Part shown: in pieces, positions 7,791 to 17,129 of the stretch
Numbering within the stretch: the stretch's first letter is position 1
How the letters are laid out: each line of letters starts with the position of its first letter
Assembly: GCF_000263855.1 (NCBI RefSeq)
Contig: NZ_AJWX01000004.1
Location: 1-64,000 of the forward strand
DNA from: Pseudomonas sp. M47T1
Lineage (GTDB): Bacteria > Pseudomonadota > Gammaproteobacteria > Pseudomonadales > Pseudomonadaceae
DNA length: 64,000 bases
Direction: 5' to 3'
Notes under the pieces: generated by a model
Told to the model about the DNA's origin: nothing
The model's database searches: none
The model's input: only the letters and a program-made list of their open reading frames with translations
Position numbers and translations under genes: made by a program

Positions 7791-8710
7791 GAAGCGCTGG
7801 GTGCCGGTGCGCTGCTGTTGGCCGGGCTGGAAGGCGCTGCCGCAGCCGGTGCTGGTGCACTGGCAGGCGTGGGAGTGGCCGCCGGCTTGGCTGCAGGGGT
7901 TGCGGGCTTTTTCGCCGCCGGGCGCGGTGCGGCCTTGGTGGCCGGTTTCGCCGCTGCTGGCTTGGCGGCAGCAGCAGGTTTGGCCGCGACCGGCTTGGCG
8001 GCAGCAGGTTTAGCGGCCGCCTTGGCGGCAACTGGCTTGGCCCTGGTGGCCTTGGCGGCTGGTTTTGCGGCTACAGCCTTGGTAGCGGCAGGCTTGGCAG
8101 CCGGTTTGGCAGCCGGTTTGGCAGCCGCAGTGCGGGTAGCGGGCTTGGCGGCGGCCTTGGTGGCCGGTTTGGCCGCAGGCTTGGCAGCAGCAGTTTTGGC
8201 CGCTGGTTTAGCTGCTGGCTTAGCTGCCGCAGGCTTGCTTGCGGCCGGCTTGGTCGCAGCACGCGCCGGTGCCTTGCGGGCCGCAACCGGGGTGGCAGTA
8301 GGCTTGGCTGTACGCGCGGTCAACGCCTTGCCGGCTGCTTCATGTACTCGCCCAACACCTTGGGCCAGTTTCAAACTTTCCTGGGCATCACGCTTGAGTT
8401 GCACAATGTAATTACGTGTTTCAGCCTGCCGATCTTTCAAGGCGTCGAGCAGTTCCTCAAGTTCAGCGCCAGCGGCTTTTGCCTTGGCCTGGGCCTTGGC
8501 TTTGCCAGCGGTGGCGGATTCCTGAAGTTTGGTACGCGATTTGTGCAGTTTTTCCTGCGCCTTGCCACGTTGTTTTTCCAACTTGGCAAGCAGTTTCTCG
8601 GCATCAGCCAGGGCTTGGGAACAGGCACCTTCCAAATGCTCGAGCAGGCTGCTCGAAAGCTGTTGGAGCAAATGCAACGGGGTATTGACTGGCTTCTTGT
8701 TAGCCGACAT
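7787..8710 (-). CDS. algP: AlgP, histone H1-like Ala/Lys/Pro-repeat protein
   Basis: 307 aa. Residues 1-110 are a charged helical region (LLQQLSSSLLEHLEGACSQALADAEKLL; later AKAQAKAKAAGAELEELLDALKDRQAETRNYIVQLK), resembling the phasin-like N-terminus of AlgP. From about residue 118 to 280 the protein is a long low-complexity tail built from KPAAKPAA-type units, like eukaryotic histone H1 tails; the last 25 residues lose lysine and become Ala/Pro/Ser. In P. aeruginosa AlgP (AlgR3) binds DNA and influences alginate gene expression. The repeat tail is prone to slippage, so length differs between strains. The alternate reading frames across the repeat are all open, which is a product of its composition. 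Confidence 0.92.
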   Translation of the reverse strand: MSANKKPVNTPLHLLQQLSSSLLEHLEGACSQALADAEKLLAKLEKQRGKAQEKLHKSRTKLQESATAGKAKAQAKAKAAGAELEELLDALKDRQAETRNYIVQLKRDAQESLKLAQGVGRVHEAAGKALTARTAKPTATPVAARKAPARAATKPAASKPAAAKPAAKPAAKTAAAKPAAKPATKAAAKPATRTAAAKPAAKPAAKPAATKAVAAKPAAKATRAKPVAAKAAAKPAAAKPVAAKPAAAAKPAAAKPATKAAPRPAAKKPATPAAKPAATPTPASAPAPAAAAPSSPANSSAPAPSAS

Positions 8711-8945
8711 GGGTTACCTCCTGGCTGACGTGATTGCGGCTCATACTAGACCTGTGCAACTGTTGCCGCTAGGCATAGTTGACAGTATCCAACGGGCCGC
8801 GTTGCATGCCTGGGCAAAGTTGTTTTGGCAGTTCGAGACAAGTGTAGAAGTTGTGGAAAAGTCTGCTGTCATCGGCCTGAAATCTCTTCGCTTGGCAACT
8901 TGCGAGACTGGCATAATCCCCCGCATTCGAACAGGTATATTCTCC

Positions 8946-9611
8946 ATGCCGCGTCACCTGCTGTTGTCACTTTGGCTACTGCTGCCGCTTGCTCACGCAG
9001 CCGAGCCGGCTTCGCCCACAAGCCCGCACGACCTGGCCTACAGCCTGGGTGCCAGCTTGGGCGAACGCCTGCGCGAAGAGGCCCCTGGCGTGGATATCCA
9101 GGCGCTGGTGCAAGGCCTGCAGCAGTCCTACGAAAACAAGCCCCTGGCATTGCCACCTGAACGCATTGAACAGATCCTGCGCGAACATGACGCCCAGGCC
9201 AGCGAGGCGCCAGCGCCCTCCCCGACGGAAAAGGCGCTGATGGCCGAACAGCGCTTCATGGCGGGCGAGCGCACAAAGGCCGGCGTGCATGAATTGGCCG
9301 ACGGCATTCTGATGAGCGAGTTGACCGCAGGCGACGGTCCGCATCCCACGGCCGATGGCAGGGTGCAGGTAACCTACGTGGGGATGCTGCCTGATGGCAC
9401 AGTGTTCGACCAAAACCAGCAAGCACAGTGGTTCCGGCTGGACAGCGTGATAAGCGGTTGGCGCGTTACCCTGCAGCAGATGCCGAAGGGCGCGAAATGG
9501 CGGGTAGTGATTCCGTCAGACCAGGCCTACGGCGCCGACGGTGCGGGTGACCTGATTCCACCCTACACGCCTCTGGTCTTCGAAATCAGCCTACTGGACG
9601 TTGGCGCCTGA
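8946..9611 (+). CDS. FKBP-type peptidyl-prolyl cis-trans isomerase, exported
   Basis: 221 aa. The start at 8946 gives a clear signal peptide (MPRHLLLSLWLLLPLAHA, cleavage before AEP). Residues 20-100 match the FKBP N-terminal dimerisation domain (DLAYSLGASLGERL), and 125-219 the catalytic FKBP fold: VQVTYVGMLPDGTVFDQ, VISGWRVTLQQMPKGAKWRVVIPSDQAYG and IPPYTPLVFEISLLDV. It should act as a prolyl isomerase and chaperone in the periplasm, similar to FkpA/FklB/Mip. The substitution VTYVGMLPDG for the common VHYTGTLxDG is modest. It lies divergent from algP and convergent to algQ, the usual Pseudomonas neighbourhood. Confidence 0.88.
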   Translation: MPRHLLLSLWLLLPLAHAAEPASPTSPHDLAYSLGASLGERLREEAPGVDIQALVQGLQQSYENKPLALPPERIEQILREHDAQASEAPAPSPTEKALMAEQRFMAGERTKAGVHELADGILMSELTAGDGPHPTADGRVQVTYVGMLPDGTVFDQNQQAQWFRLDSVISGWRVTLQQMPKGAKWRVVIPSDQAYGADGAGDLIPPYTPLVFEISLLDVGA

Positions 9612-9643
9612 CGCCTGCCGCCCAGGGGGGTTGAAGGCAGCCG

Positions 9644-10120
9644 TCATGCCTGGACGGCGGCGTCTTCCTTGTGTGCGTTGTGCAGCACTTCGATCAGGCA
9701 GTCTTCAAGTTCGAAACGCTCGTGCAAGTGGCTGCCCAACTCCTTGAACTTGGTTGTCAGCGTGGTGGCGCAGGAGCAATCGCCCTTGTCGCAGTGGTCA
9801 TTGAACGCCAGCGCAAACTGGGTAATAGCTTCTATGCGCGGGAACAGTGTGTCCTCCGCCAGCTCCAGACCACGCTTGTCATCAAATGCATTGGCCTCGG
9901 CGATCAATTGTTCGTAGACCTCGAAGTGACCCGCCGACACGTAGTCGACCAGCACGCCACAGAATTCCTTGAGCTTCTTGCGATTGCCGGCCAGTGCCTC
10001 GGGCGTTTCAACGAGTACATCAAACGCCTCCACCAGCGTCTGGCGCTCTTGCAGCCACCGATCAATCAGCTTGTGAACCCCGCCCCAACGTTCCTGAGCA
10101 TTCTGACAACTTTCCAACAT
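9644..10120 (-). CDS. algQ: AlgQ/Rsd family anti-sigma-70 regulator
   Basis: 158 aa, cytoplasmic, mostly helical. It shows the Rsd/AlgQ family features: [27 protein letters not shown] at the start, [25 protein letters not shown], and the acidic C-terminal [15 protein letters not shown]. AlgQ/Rsd binds domain 4 of the housekeeping sigma factor (RpoD), frees core polymerase for other sigma factors and so affects stationary phase, alginate and siderophore genes. A short CysGluCys-like DKGDCSC segment sits near residue 110. The gene is convergent with the FKBP gene and followed upstream by dsbB on the same strand, the conserved algP-algQ-dsbB order. Confidence 0.92.
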   Translation of the reverse strand: MLESCQNAQERWGGVHKLIDRWLQERQTLVEAFDVLVETPEALAGNRKKLKEFCGVLVDYVSAGHFEVYEQLIAEANAFDDKRGLELAEDTLFPRIEAITQFALAFNDHCDKGDCSCATTLTTKFKELGSHLHERFELEDCLIEVLHNAHKEDAAVQA

Positions 10121-10346
10121 GGTCTTTTCTTCCCTTTTGGGTCATGCCGCTATCGGCCCATTCCAAGACAACGCAGAACCGGGACCGTTCGAAAGGCGGC
10201 AATCAAAGCAGCCTGATTTCTATGGTGCGTGCTGGGAGATTATGCCCGTGCGCCTACAGCTTCAAGGTGCCCCATCGATAAAGTTCATACAAGTGTTTAA
10301 TCCGCAGCCCGGCTTTTCGGCCCCGTAGATTCGGGCCCAAACCCGC

Positions 10347-10862
10347 CTATGAAAGGTTGCCCGCCCGTGGGCGCAGGGCGTGCAGCCATCCCAGAAGGGT
10401 CAGCAGCAGCAACCCGGCCAGTGCCAACAGGCTCCATTCCGGGACGCTCATGTCCAGTAGCGTCCAATTGACGCGGGCGCATTCAGGGGTACCCAGCAGC
10501 AAGGTCTTGAGTGCCTCGGGAAACGGCAGGGTCGCCAACAGGTAATCCAGGCCTGGCTGGCAGGCCACCTTGGGCTGCTCGCCATTGGCCTGCAACCACA
10601 ATTGGCGCAAGGCGGCGGCAACCGCCCCGGCGATGAACAAGGTGTTGGCCATCAGGTAACCATACACGCCCCGCAAAGCCGGCCGATGAAGGAAGCCGGC
10701 CAGGCAGGATACCGCCAGCGCAGCGATGAAGAAGCGCTGCACCAGGCACAACGAACAGGGCACCAGGCCCACCCGGTATTGAAGGAAATAGGCGGCGCCC
10801 AATACGCCCGCCGACGCAAGGAAACCTAGCAGAAACAAGGAACGCGAGCGAGCCAGTACCAT
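10347..10862 (-). CDS. dsbB: DsbB, disulfide bond formation protein B
   Basis: 171 aa inner-membrane protein with four hydrophobic segments. Both redox pairs are visible: CSLC at 36-39 in the first periplasmic loop, and Cys101 with Cys128 in the second. DsbB reoxidises periplasmic DsbA and passes electrons to ubiquinone. The ATG at 10862 (MVLARSRSLFLLG) gives the normal family length; an alternative GTG 11 codons upstream would add an unconserved tail. It lies between algQ and hemY, all on the minus strand. A hairpin at 10932-10972 separates it from hemY. Confidence 0.92.
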   Translation of the reverse strand: MVLARSRSLFLLGFLASAGVLGAAYFLQYRVGLVPCSLCLVQRFFIAALAVSCLAGFLHRPALRGVYGYLMANTLFIAGAVAAALRQLWLQANGEQPKVACQPGLDYLLATLPFPEALKTLLLGTPECARVNWTLLDMSVPEWSLLALAGLLLLTLLGWLHALRPRAGNLS

Positions 10863-10931
10863 GACCAATCCAGTAACGCGATAGTTGGAAACCACGTTAG
10901 AGGAAAGATGGGAATGCTTTCAAGGCGACTC

Positions 10932-10972
10932 CCGACGGACATTTCCCTAATTCTGTAGGGAAAGTCCGACGG
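10932..10972. repeat. Imperfect hairpin between hemY and dsbB
   Basis: TTTCCCTA (10942-10949) pairs with TAGGGAAA (10956-10963) around a 6-base loop; outward, with one bulged A, CGGAC (10936-10940) pairs with GTCCG (10964-10968), and CCG with CGG beyond a mismatch. There is no T-run on either side, so it is more likely an RNA-stabilising or REP-like structure than an intrinsic terminator. Confidence 0.6.
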
Positions 10973-11013
10973 ACAGGAGAGGATGTTGTGCAGATGCTCG
11001 TAGGAGCTTGCCT

Positions 11014-12252
11014 TCAGGCCCGCGCAGCATCTGGCAGGGGCAGTGCCAGCAGGCGCTCGTCCAGCAACCCCAGCCCTTCTTGGAACAGTTGGTTGCTGCG
11101 TTCAGTATCACCCAGACGGGCCAGCAAACGCGCCAGTTCGGCACAGGCCTCGGGGTTTCGCTGCAAACGCAGGCTGCTTTCCAGGTAATCGCGCGCCTTG
11201 CCCCACAGGCTGTTTTGCAAACTGAGACGGCCCAGCGTCAACAGCAGGCTGGAGTCATCGGCATGCTGCTTGAGCCAGCCTTCCGCGGTATGCAGCTGTT
11301 TGGCCGGGTCACTGCCCACTACCAGCCCGTAAAGACGCGCCAGATGACTGTCGTAGTCGCGCTTGAGTGCCCCACGCAAAACAGCTTCGGCTTCGGCCTG
11401 GGCGGCCAGCTGACGCAGTTGGTCGGCGTAGGCCAGTACCAGCGTCGGTTCCTGGCGCTGCTCGGCACTAAGTTGCTCCCAAGCGAGTTTGAGCGCTTGC
11501 AGGGCGGCTTCGCCTTGCTCATGAGCCGACACCAAGGTGAGGTTCTCGCCCCACGCACGATGCTCGAGCGCCGTGAGTTCGGCAGCGGTGACGGCCTTGC
11601 TCTTGCGCAACTGCGGCAACAACTGGATGACGGCCATCCAGTCACCGCGCTGCTGGTGCAGGCGTTGCAACTGGCGCAATACCTGGACATTGCCAGGGTG
11701 GCGTTCGCGCATGGCCTCAAGGGCGCTGCGGGCGCCCTCGGTGTCGCCGACATCGGTCAGCAATTGGGCATGGGTAAGCGCCACGGCCAGTTCGGCCTGG
11801 GGCTGGCGCTGCAGGGCGCGCTCCAGCAGGTTGTCACGGTCCTCCGGACGGCCCAGTTCATTGGCAGCGCGTGCAGCGCCCAGGTAGTACAGCAGAGGCT
11901 GGCGCTCGCTTTCCGCAGCCCGATGGAGGTTGCGCTGGGCACTGGCCCAGCGGCCCTCTGCCAAATCCAGCTGGCCTTGCTCGATGGCGATCTGCACACG
12001 GCGCTGGCGATTGCGGCCGGACCAGGGGTTGACTACCCCCGCCGATACCAGCATCAGGTGCAGCAGCACCCAGACGATGAACACGGCGACCACGATGGCG
12101 ACCAGGGCAGCCAGGGTTGACCACAACCCCGACTCGTAGCGGAACACATGGGGATAGTCGATCAGCACATAGCCCGGGTGCTTGGCGATACCCAGCCCCA
12201 GCCCGACGGCTGCGGCAATGGCGACAAAAATAATCACATAGACGCGCTTCAT
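11014..12252 (-). CDS. hemY: HemY, haem-biosynthesis-associated membrane TPR protein
   Basis: 412 aa. Two N-terminal membrane segments (about 4-23 and 43-67) anchor the protein, with YPHVFRYESGLWSTLAALVAIV between them as in the HemY family. The rest is a run of alpha-helical tetratricopeptide-like repeats (for example LLYYLGAARAANELGRPEDRD; SLLLTLGRLSLQNSLWGKARDYLESSLRL). HemY of gamma-proteobacteria is encoded with hemX downstream of hemCD and is thought to help later haem or porphyrin steps, but its exact activity is not settled; it is not the HemY protoporphyrinogen oxidase of Bacillus. Its start overlaps the hemX stop by four bases. Confidence 0.93.
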   Translation of the reverse strand: MKRVYVIIFVAIAAAVGLGLGIAKHPGYVLIDYPHVFRYESGLWSTLAALVAIVVAVFIVWVLLHLMLVSAGVVNPWSGRNRQRRVQIAIEQGQLDLAEGRWASAQRNLHRAAESERQPLLYYLGAARAANELGRPEDRDNLLERALQRQPQAELAVALTHAQLLTDVGDTEGARSALEAMRERHPGNVQVLRQLQRLHQQRGDWMAVIQLLPQLRKSKAVTAAELTALEHRAWGENLTLVSAHEQGEAALQALKLAWEQLSAEQRQEPTLVLAYADQLRQLAAQAEAEAVLRGALKRDYDSHLARLYGLVVGSDPAKQLHTAEGWLKQHADDSSLLLTLGRLSLQNSLWGKARDYLESSLRLQRNPEACAELARLLARLGDTERSNQLFQEGLGLLDERLLALPLPDAARA

Positions 12253-13373
12253 GGGCGCGCCTCCGGCTGTACCTGGGCTCCCGGCTGGGTCATCAGCGCT
12301 TCGGCAGGCATGTGCCGATGCTCCAGGTAGTTCTGCACGGCCTCAAGGCTGGCATTCAGGTCGGGGGTCAGCACCGACACCGGCTGGCTCTTGAGTTCGT
12401 CGATACGCGCCAGCATCGAACGGCTTTCGGTGTTGTCCTGGTTGAAGCTGACGAGCAGGATACTGCGCGCCTCGTCCAGCGCCTGGCCATACACCTTGGG
12501 CTCGCCATTGAGCGCGGCCCACTGGGCCTGCTCCAGCGCCAGGCTCAAGGCCAGGCGTACCTGGTTCAGGCTTTGCCCGGCCAGCAGCGGTCGAATGTTC
12601 TCGTCTGGCCGGAAGTCGACGCGGAAGTAGCTGGATATCTTGTCCCACCAACGCTCCCAGCGGTTGTCATCGCTGGCCAGGCGCACGCGCTCGGCGTCAC
12701 CCTGGGCCTGGAATTCCGGCGCCAGGGCTGACAGCCCCACGGTCTGGTCGCGCAGGGCACCCAACTGCAGGAACAGGCCGGTACGATCTGGCTGCTGCAC
12801 GCTGCTCAACGATGCCAGGGACTTGGCCAATTGCTCGCGAGCGGCGAACGCCGACGGGTCGTCCTGTTCACGCAGAATCTCGTCCGCCCCTTGCACCAGC
12901 GCCTTGGCGCTGGCGATGTCCTGCAACGCCGACAGGCGCAAGCTGGCCAGGCGCAACAGGTGCTCGGCCTCGGCCAGCCGCCAGTCCTTGCGGCTGGCGC
13001 CCAGCACGCTTTCCAGGCGCTGGCTGAGGCGTTGCTGATCACCCTGCAACTGGGCCACCAGGCGACGGCGCTCTTCGAGCTCATCGGCGCTGGGCAATTG
13101 CCCCAGGCGCGCGGTGAGCGCCTGCTCACCCTGACTCAAGGCACTGGCCTGGCTATCGAGGGCCTGCAACTGGCCAGACTGGGCCTGGTGCCCCGCCTGC
13201 AGCTGGCGCAACTGCCAGACACTCCAGCCACCGACCGCGACGCCTGCGGCACCCAGCAGCAATGCCACGACCGCGATACCGGCCGCACCGCGACCGGGCT
13301 TTTTCACCGCAGGGGGGACAGCCGCCTCGGGCGTCGACTGCAGATCATCTTGGGGCAAGACTGTTTCGCTCAC
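12249..13373 (-). CDS. hemX: HemX, putative uroporphyrinogen-III C-methyltransferase-like membrane protein
   Basis: 374 aa. A cytoplasmic Pro/Glu-rich head (1-30) leads into one membrane segment (about 32-53, GIAVVALLLGAAGVAVGGWSV), then a long coiled-coil (60-130) and the HemX domain (WRLAEAEHLLRLASLRLSALQDI near 151 and later LALSLALEQAQWAALNGE). Despite the database name, the protein lacks the methyltransferase fold of CobA/CysG; its role is probably structural or regulatory in haem synthesis. It sits between hemD and hemY, coupled to hemY by a 4-base overlap. Confidence 0.92.
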   Translation of the reverse strand: MSETVLPQDDLQSTPEAAVPPAVKKPGRGAAGIAVVALLLGAAGVAVGGWSVWQLRQLQAGHQAQSGQLQALDSQASALSQGEQALTARLGQLPSADELEERRRLVAQLQGDQQRLSQRLESVLGASRKDWRLAEAEHLLRLASLRLSALQDIASAKALVQGADEILREQDDPSAFAAREQLAKSLASLSSVQQPDRTGLFLQLGALRDQTVGLSALAPEFQAQGDAERVRLASDDNRWERWWDKISSYFRVDFRPDENIRPLLAGQSLNQVRLALSLALEQAQWAALNGEPKVYGQALDEARSILLVSFNQDNTESRSMLARIDELKSQPVSVLTPDLNASLEAVQNYLEHRHMPAEALMTQPGAQVQPEARP

Positions 13374-13400
13374 GTATCCATCCTTTGCATTGGGCAGGTT

Positions 13401-14165
13401 TCACCCGGGTAGGCGGTATTCTTGCAAGGCCGCCAGCAAGGCCGTGGTACTGGCACCACGGCAATCCACGACATGACGAGCACCGGCGGCCTGGGCCTGG
13501 GCGGCAACTCGCGGGCTGGGCACGAACAACGGTAGCCCGGCCAATTGTGGCCAGTGTTCACCAGCCAGCTGCTTCAAATGCTCAAAACCCTGCCCACTGC
13601 TGACCACCAGCGCGTTCAGGCGTTCCGCCGTCACCCGCTCGTACAGCGCCTGGGCCGGGTAATCGGGCAGGCTGCGTTGGTAGAGTTGCAGATAATCGAC
13701 AGTAGCACCCTGCTCGCGCAAGTGCTCAGCCAACAATTGCCGACCGCCCTCGCCTTTCAGGATCAGCACCTTGGGATAGGGCTGGGCCAAGGCCTCGGCC
13801 AAGGCCGGCAACGCCATCAGGGCTTCGCTGTCATCGCCCTGAGGGGGCGTGTGCACGCGCAAGCCGTAGCCTTCAACGATGGCGGCCGTCGCTGCGCCCA
13901 CGCTGAACCAGCTCTGGCTAGGCAACTGTGGCCAGTACTGATCAATCAGGTCCAGCCCCAGACGCGCCGCCGGCTTGCTAATCACGATCACTGCACAGTA
14001 ATGCGCCAGGTTCAGTACCTGAGTGACCATGGCCGGGGTAACCGGCAGGGGTTCGATGTGCAGCAACGGCAGGCTGGCACTGTAGATTCCGGCAGCCGCC
14101 AGCTCTTGCGCCACCGTGACGGACTCCTCGGCCGGCCGGGTCAACAGCAGGCGCCAGTCATTCAC
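13401..14165 (-). CDS. hemD: Uroporphyrinogen-III synthase HemD
   Basis: 254 aa, soluble. The HemD fold is indicated by [22 protein letters not shown] near the start, a domain-crossing segment [30 protein letters not shown] (about residues 135-165) and [14 protein letters not shown]. The enzyme cyclises hydroxymethylbilane made by HemC into uroporphyrinogen III, the branch point to haem, sirohaem and cobalamin. Its start overlaps the hemC stop by four bases (ATGA), consistent with tight coupling of the two successive steps. Confidence 0.94.
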   Translation of the reverse strand: MNDWRLLLTRPAEESVTVAQELAAAGIYSASLPLLHIEPLPVTPAMVTQVLNLAHYCAVIVISKPAARLGLDLIDQYWPQLPSQSWFSVGAATAAIVEGYGLRVHTPPQGDDSEALMALPALAEALAQPYPKVLILKGEGGRQLLAEHLREQGATVDYLQLYQRSLPDYPAQALYERVTAERLNALVVSSGQGFEHLKQLAGEHWPQLAGLPLFVPSPRVAAQAQAAGARHVVDCRGASTTALLAALQEYRLPG

Positions 14166-15103
14166 GGATGGCCTTCCTCGCCATACACTGCCTTGAGGAT
14201 CTGATCGGCACCCTGGCGCAGCAGCGCTTCGGCCACATCGATGCCCAATTGCTCGGCTGCGGAGCGCGGCGCCCGAGCATCGGCAGTGAGCAGGCGGGCA
14301 CCATCAGGCTCGCCCACCAGGCCGCGCAACCACAACTGATCGCCTTCCAGTACCGCGTAGCATGCAATCGGTACCTGGCAGCCGCCATTGAGGTGCTTGT
14401 TCAAGGCACGCTCGGCGCTGACCCGCGCGGCGGTGTCGGCATGATGCAGGGGCGCCAGCAGCGCGTGGATCTCGGTATCGGCGGTACGGCATTCGATGCC
14501 CACGGCGCCCTGGCCACCGGCCGGCAGGCTGTGTTCGATACTGATGCTGTCGGTGATGCGGTCTTCAAACCCCAGGCGGATCAGGCCGGCGGCAGCCAGA
14601 ATGATCGCGTCATATTCGCCGGCATCCAGCTTGGCCAGCCGCGTGTTGACGTTGCCGCGCAGGAAACGGATTTGCAGGTCGGGGCGGCGCGCCAGCAACT
14701 GGGTCTGGCGACGCAGGCTGGAGGTGCCGACGACGCTGCCGGCTGGCAGCGCATCAAGGCTGTTGAAAGTGTTGGAAACAAACGCGTCACGCGGGTCTTC
14801 GCGCTCGCAGATGCAGAACAGCCCCAGGCCCTCGGGGAAGTCCATGGGCACGTCTTTCATGGAGTGCACGGCAATGTCGGCTTCGTTGTCGAGCAGGGCA
14901 TTTTCCAGCTCTTTGACGAACAGGCCTTTGCCGCCGATTTTCGACAGGGGCGAGTCGAGCAGCTTGTCGCCGCGGCTTGCCATCGGCACCAGGGTCACGG
15001 TCAGGCCGGGATGCGCCTGTTCCAGGCGGGCCTTGACGTAGTCGGCCTGCCACAGGGCCAGGGCGCTTTTACGGGTGGCGATGCGGATCTCGCGAGTAGG
15101 CAT
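14162..15103 (-). CDS. hemC: Hydroxymethylbilane synthase (porphobilinogen deaminase) HemC
   Basis: 313 aa, the standard family length. Conserved segments are present: [19 protein letters not shown] (7-25), the substrate-binding [11 protein letters not shown] (76-86), GTSSLRRQ (126-133), [13 protein letters not shown] and the cofactor attachment site [12 protein letters not shown] with Cys242, which carries the dipyrromethane primer. The enzyme joins four porphobilinogen molecules into hydroxymethylbilane in the cytoplasm. It is the first gene of hemCDXY and lies 90 bp downstream of algR; no terminator was seen between them, so some read-through from algZR is possible. Confidence 0.96.
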   Translation of the reverse strand: MPTREIRIATRKSALALWQADYVKARLEQAHPGLTVTLVPMASRGDKLLDSPLSKIGGKGLFVKELENALLDNEADIAVHSMKDVPMDFPEGLGLFCICEREDPRDAFVSNTFNSLDALPAGSVVGTSSLRRQTQLLARRPDLQIRFLRGNVNTRLAKLDAGEYDAIILAAAGLIRLGFEDRITDSISIEHSLPAGGQGAVGIECRTADTEIHALLAPLHHADTAARVSAERALNKHLNGGCQVPIACYAVLEGDQLWLRGLVGEPDGARLLTADARAPRSAAEQLGIDVAEALLRQGADQILKAVYGEEGHP

Positions 15104-15193
15104 GAATCAATCCGTGCTGGGTAGAGGGGCCGATCATACCAGCATCGCAGGAACAGCATGACGGCTGGAGCGGGCTGCCCCGCCCCGGCCGCG

Positions 15194-15940
15194 CTACAAC
15201 TGTTGCATCATTTTGCGCACACCCGCCACGTGCCTACGGCTGACTATCAGCGCATCGCCATTGAGGCCTTTCAAAAATAATTGGAAGTGGCCAAGCGGCG
15301 TTCGCTGCAAGCGCTCGATGCGGTCACGGGCCACCAGCGCGTTACGGTGGATGCGCACAAAGCGGTCACCGAACTCGTCTTCCAATGCTTTGAGGGGCTC
15401 GTCGAGCAGCACCTCGCCGCCTTCATGGCGAAGCGTCACGTACTTGTGGTCGGCAATGAAGTAGATAACCTGGTCCAGCGGGATAAGCTCGATGCCCTTG
15501 CGGGTCCGGGCACTGATGTGGGTCCGGGGGCCGCTGCCGCTCTCGGCAGCCGGACGGGTCAGGGCGGCCAATTGCGCGCGGTTGGGACGCTCGGCCTTTT
15601 TCAGCGCCTCAAGCAGGTGCTCGGCGCGAACCGGCTTTACCAGATAACCCAGCGCGCTGGTCTGGAATGCATCCAGGGCGAACTCGTCATGGGCAGTACA
15701 AAACACAACCGCCGGCGGCGCTTCGCGCTCGCACAGCTTGGCTGCGACCTGCAGTCCGTCAAGGCCGGGCATACGGATGTCGAGCAACACCACATCCGGC
15801 TTGAGGCTGTCGATAAGGGCCAGGGCCTCCTCGCCATTGGTGGCGCTGGGCTCAAGCACACTGTAACCCTCGAGATCGCTGACCAATCGGCTCAAGCGCT
15901 CGCGGGCTAGGGGTTCGTCATCAACGATCAGGACATTCAT
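15194..15940 (-). CDS. algR: AlgR, LytTR-family response regulator
   Basis: 248 aa, the exact length of P. aeruginosa AlgR. The ATG at 15940 (MNVLIVDDEPLARERL) overlaps the algZ stop by four bases and was preferred over an upstream in-frame start. The receiver domain (1-115) has the acidic pocket DDE at 7-9, the phospho-acceptor Asp54 (VVLLDIRMPG) and the conserved Lys (YLVKPVRAEHLL). A LytTR DNA-binding domain follows from about 140 to 245 (LIPLDQVIYFIADHKYVTL; FVRIHRNALVARDRIERLQR). AlgR controls alginate, type IV pili, biofilm and virulence genes in P. aeruginosa; partner kinase is AlgZ next door. Confidence 0.95.
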   Translation of the reverse strand: MNVLIVDDEPLARERLSRLVSDLEGYSVLEPSATNGEEALALIDSLKPDVVLLDIRMPGLDGLQVAAKLCEREAPPAVVFCTAHDEFALDAFQTSALGYLVKPVRAEHLLEALKKAERPNRAQLAALTRPAAESGSGPRTHISARTRKGIELIPLDQVIYFIADHKYVTLRHEGGEVLLDEPLKALEDEFGDRFVRIHRNALVARDRIERLQRTPLGHFQLFLKGLNGDALIVSRRHVAGVRKMMQQL

Positions 15941-17034
15941 ATTGCACTGGATTCCTGCGTGAGTCTCGCACAAGGATAGCGTAGACAGGTGAAGTGACGA
16001 CCGTCACGGCGATCCACGCTCAGACTCGCGCGCGGGCCAAAAAGTGCCGCAAGTCGAGCACCAATATTCGACAATGCCTGATGGGTACCGCCCGAAACCT
16101 GCGGGTGGGCGGCTTCGTCGTAGGGATTGCTTACACACAATATGAACTCTCCCCCTTTATAGTCGGCTTCTACCCGGATCACACCCCCTTCTACTCGAGG
16201 GGCCACTCCATGGACCAGGGCATTTTCCAACAACGGTTGTAAGGTTAGCTGCGGGATCGGCAAATCATCGGGAATTGTGTTGATCCTCCAGTCCAACTGT
16301 AGACGCTCGCCAAGACGATATTGCTCAATCCGTAAATATCGTTTCGACAAAGCCAACTCCTCCTCCCAGGTCACCAGGGTGCCGACCTTGCCCAGAGTGG
16401 CACGAAACAGGTCGGAGAGATCCAGCACCGCCTGCTCGGCGCGTACGGCGTCCACCGCCACAAGGCTGGCGATGCTGTTGAGCGTATTGAACAGGAAGTG
16501 CGGCTTGATGCGCGCCTGCAGGGCTTCCAGCCGTGCCTGAAGTTCGGCCTGCTGCTGGAGGCGCCACTGGCTCTGCAGGTAAAAATAGCGCAACAGCAAC
16601 GCCGACATGATCAGCGCGATCAGCGCATGCCGCAGGTAGCGGGTGAATTCGCTGAAGGAAAAATCCACCGCCTCGGTCAGCCGCGGCACCAAGTGAAAAT
16701 AGTCGGTCAGGGCCGTGGCGAGCAGCGTCAGCCCCACCACGATAGCGCAGCACAAACCGCCGGCAACCCCGGCATGCAGGCCCGAAAGCCAGGGCCGCAG
16801 GCCGCACAGCACCGCGGCGGACAGCAGCACGATCCACTGCACGAACAGCGAAGTCAGCGCCAGCCGCGACCAGTCGAAGCCTGGCGCCATGGGCTCGGCC
16901 AGCACCAGCACCATCACCAGCAGCTCGGCCAGCATCACCAGCACCAGCAAAGCCTGGGCTTCACACAGTACCGGCAGAAAAAACTCCTGTTGCGCCCGCT
17001 CATGGCGGGCGGCCTTGCGTCCATCTGTGGGCAT
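15937..17034 (-). CDS. algZ: AlgZ (FimS), LytS-type sensor histidine kinase
   Basis: 365 aa. Four hydrophobic segments (about 25-48, 58-78, 85-107, 137-153) form the membrane sensor, with almost no periplasmic domain. The cytoplasmic His-kinase domain holds the phospho-acceptor His179 in ARIKPHFLFNTLNSIASL and a degenerate ATPase part (IPQLTLQPLLENALVHGV; GGTHQALSNIGARLAALFG). The family lacks several standard kinase motifs. It forms a two-component pair with AlgR, whose gene overlaps it. The gene is divergent from argH with a 95-bp shared promoter region. Confidence 0.93.
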   Translation of the reverse strand: MPTDGRKAARHERAQQEFFLPVLCEAQALLVLVMLAELLVMVLVLAEPMAPGFDWSRLALTSLFVQWIVLLSAAVLCGLRPWLSGLHAGVAGGLCCAIVVGLTLLATALTDYFHLVPRLTEAVDFSFSEFTRYLRHALIALIMSALLLRYFYLQSQWRLQQQAELQARLEALQARIKPHFLFNTLNSIASLVAVDAVRAEQAVLDLSDLFRATLGKVGTLVTWEEELALSKRYLRIEQYRLGERLQLDWRINTIPDDLPIPQLTLQPLLENALVHGVAPRVEGGVIRVEADYKGGEFILCVSNPYDEAAHPQVSGGTHQALSNIGARLAALFGPRASLSVDRRDGRHFTCLRYPCARLTQESSAI

Positions 17035-17129
17035 TATGCGTATTCCGCTGGGCGTTCGATCCCCGACGGGATTGAACCCCTGTTATTATTGCAGGCAATT
17101 TCCCGTTCACGCCTTCAACGAGCGAATTC

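Noticed and set aside
7703..8728. Gly/Arg/Ala-rich frames opposite algP; also considered as a repeat array such as CRISPR
   Set aside because: The periodicity comes from the Lys-Pro-Ala repeats of AlgP in coding frame; there are no separate repeats with unique spacers.
10121..10346. Possible small gene between dsbB and algQ
   Set aside because: Short frames only, without ribosome binding sites or family resemblance; the region fits the algQ promoter and dsbB 3' end.
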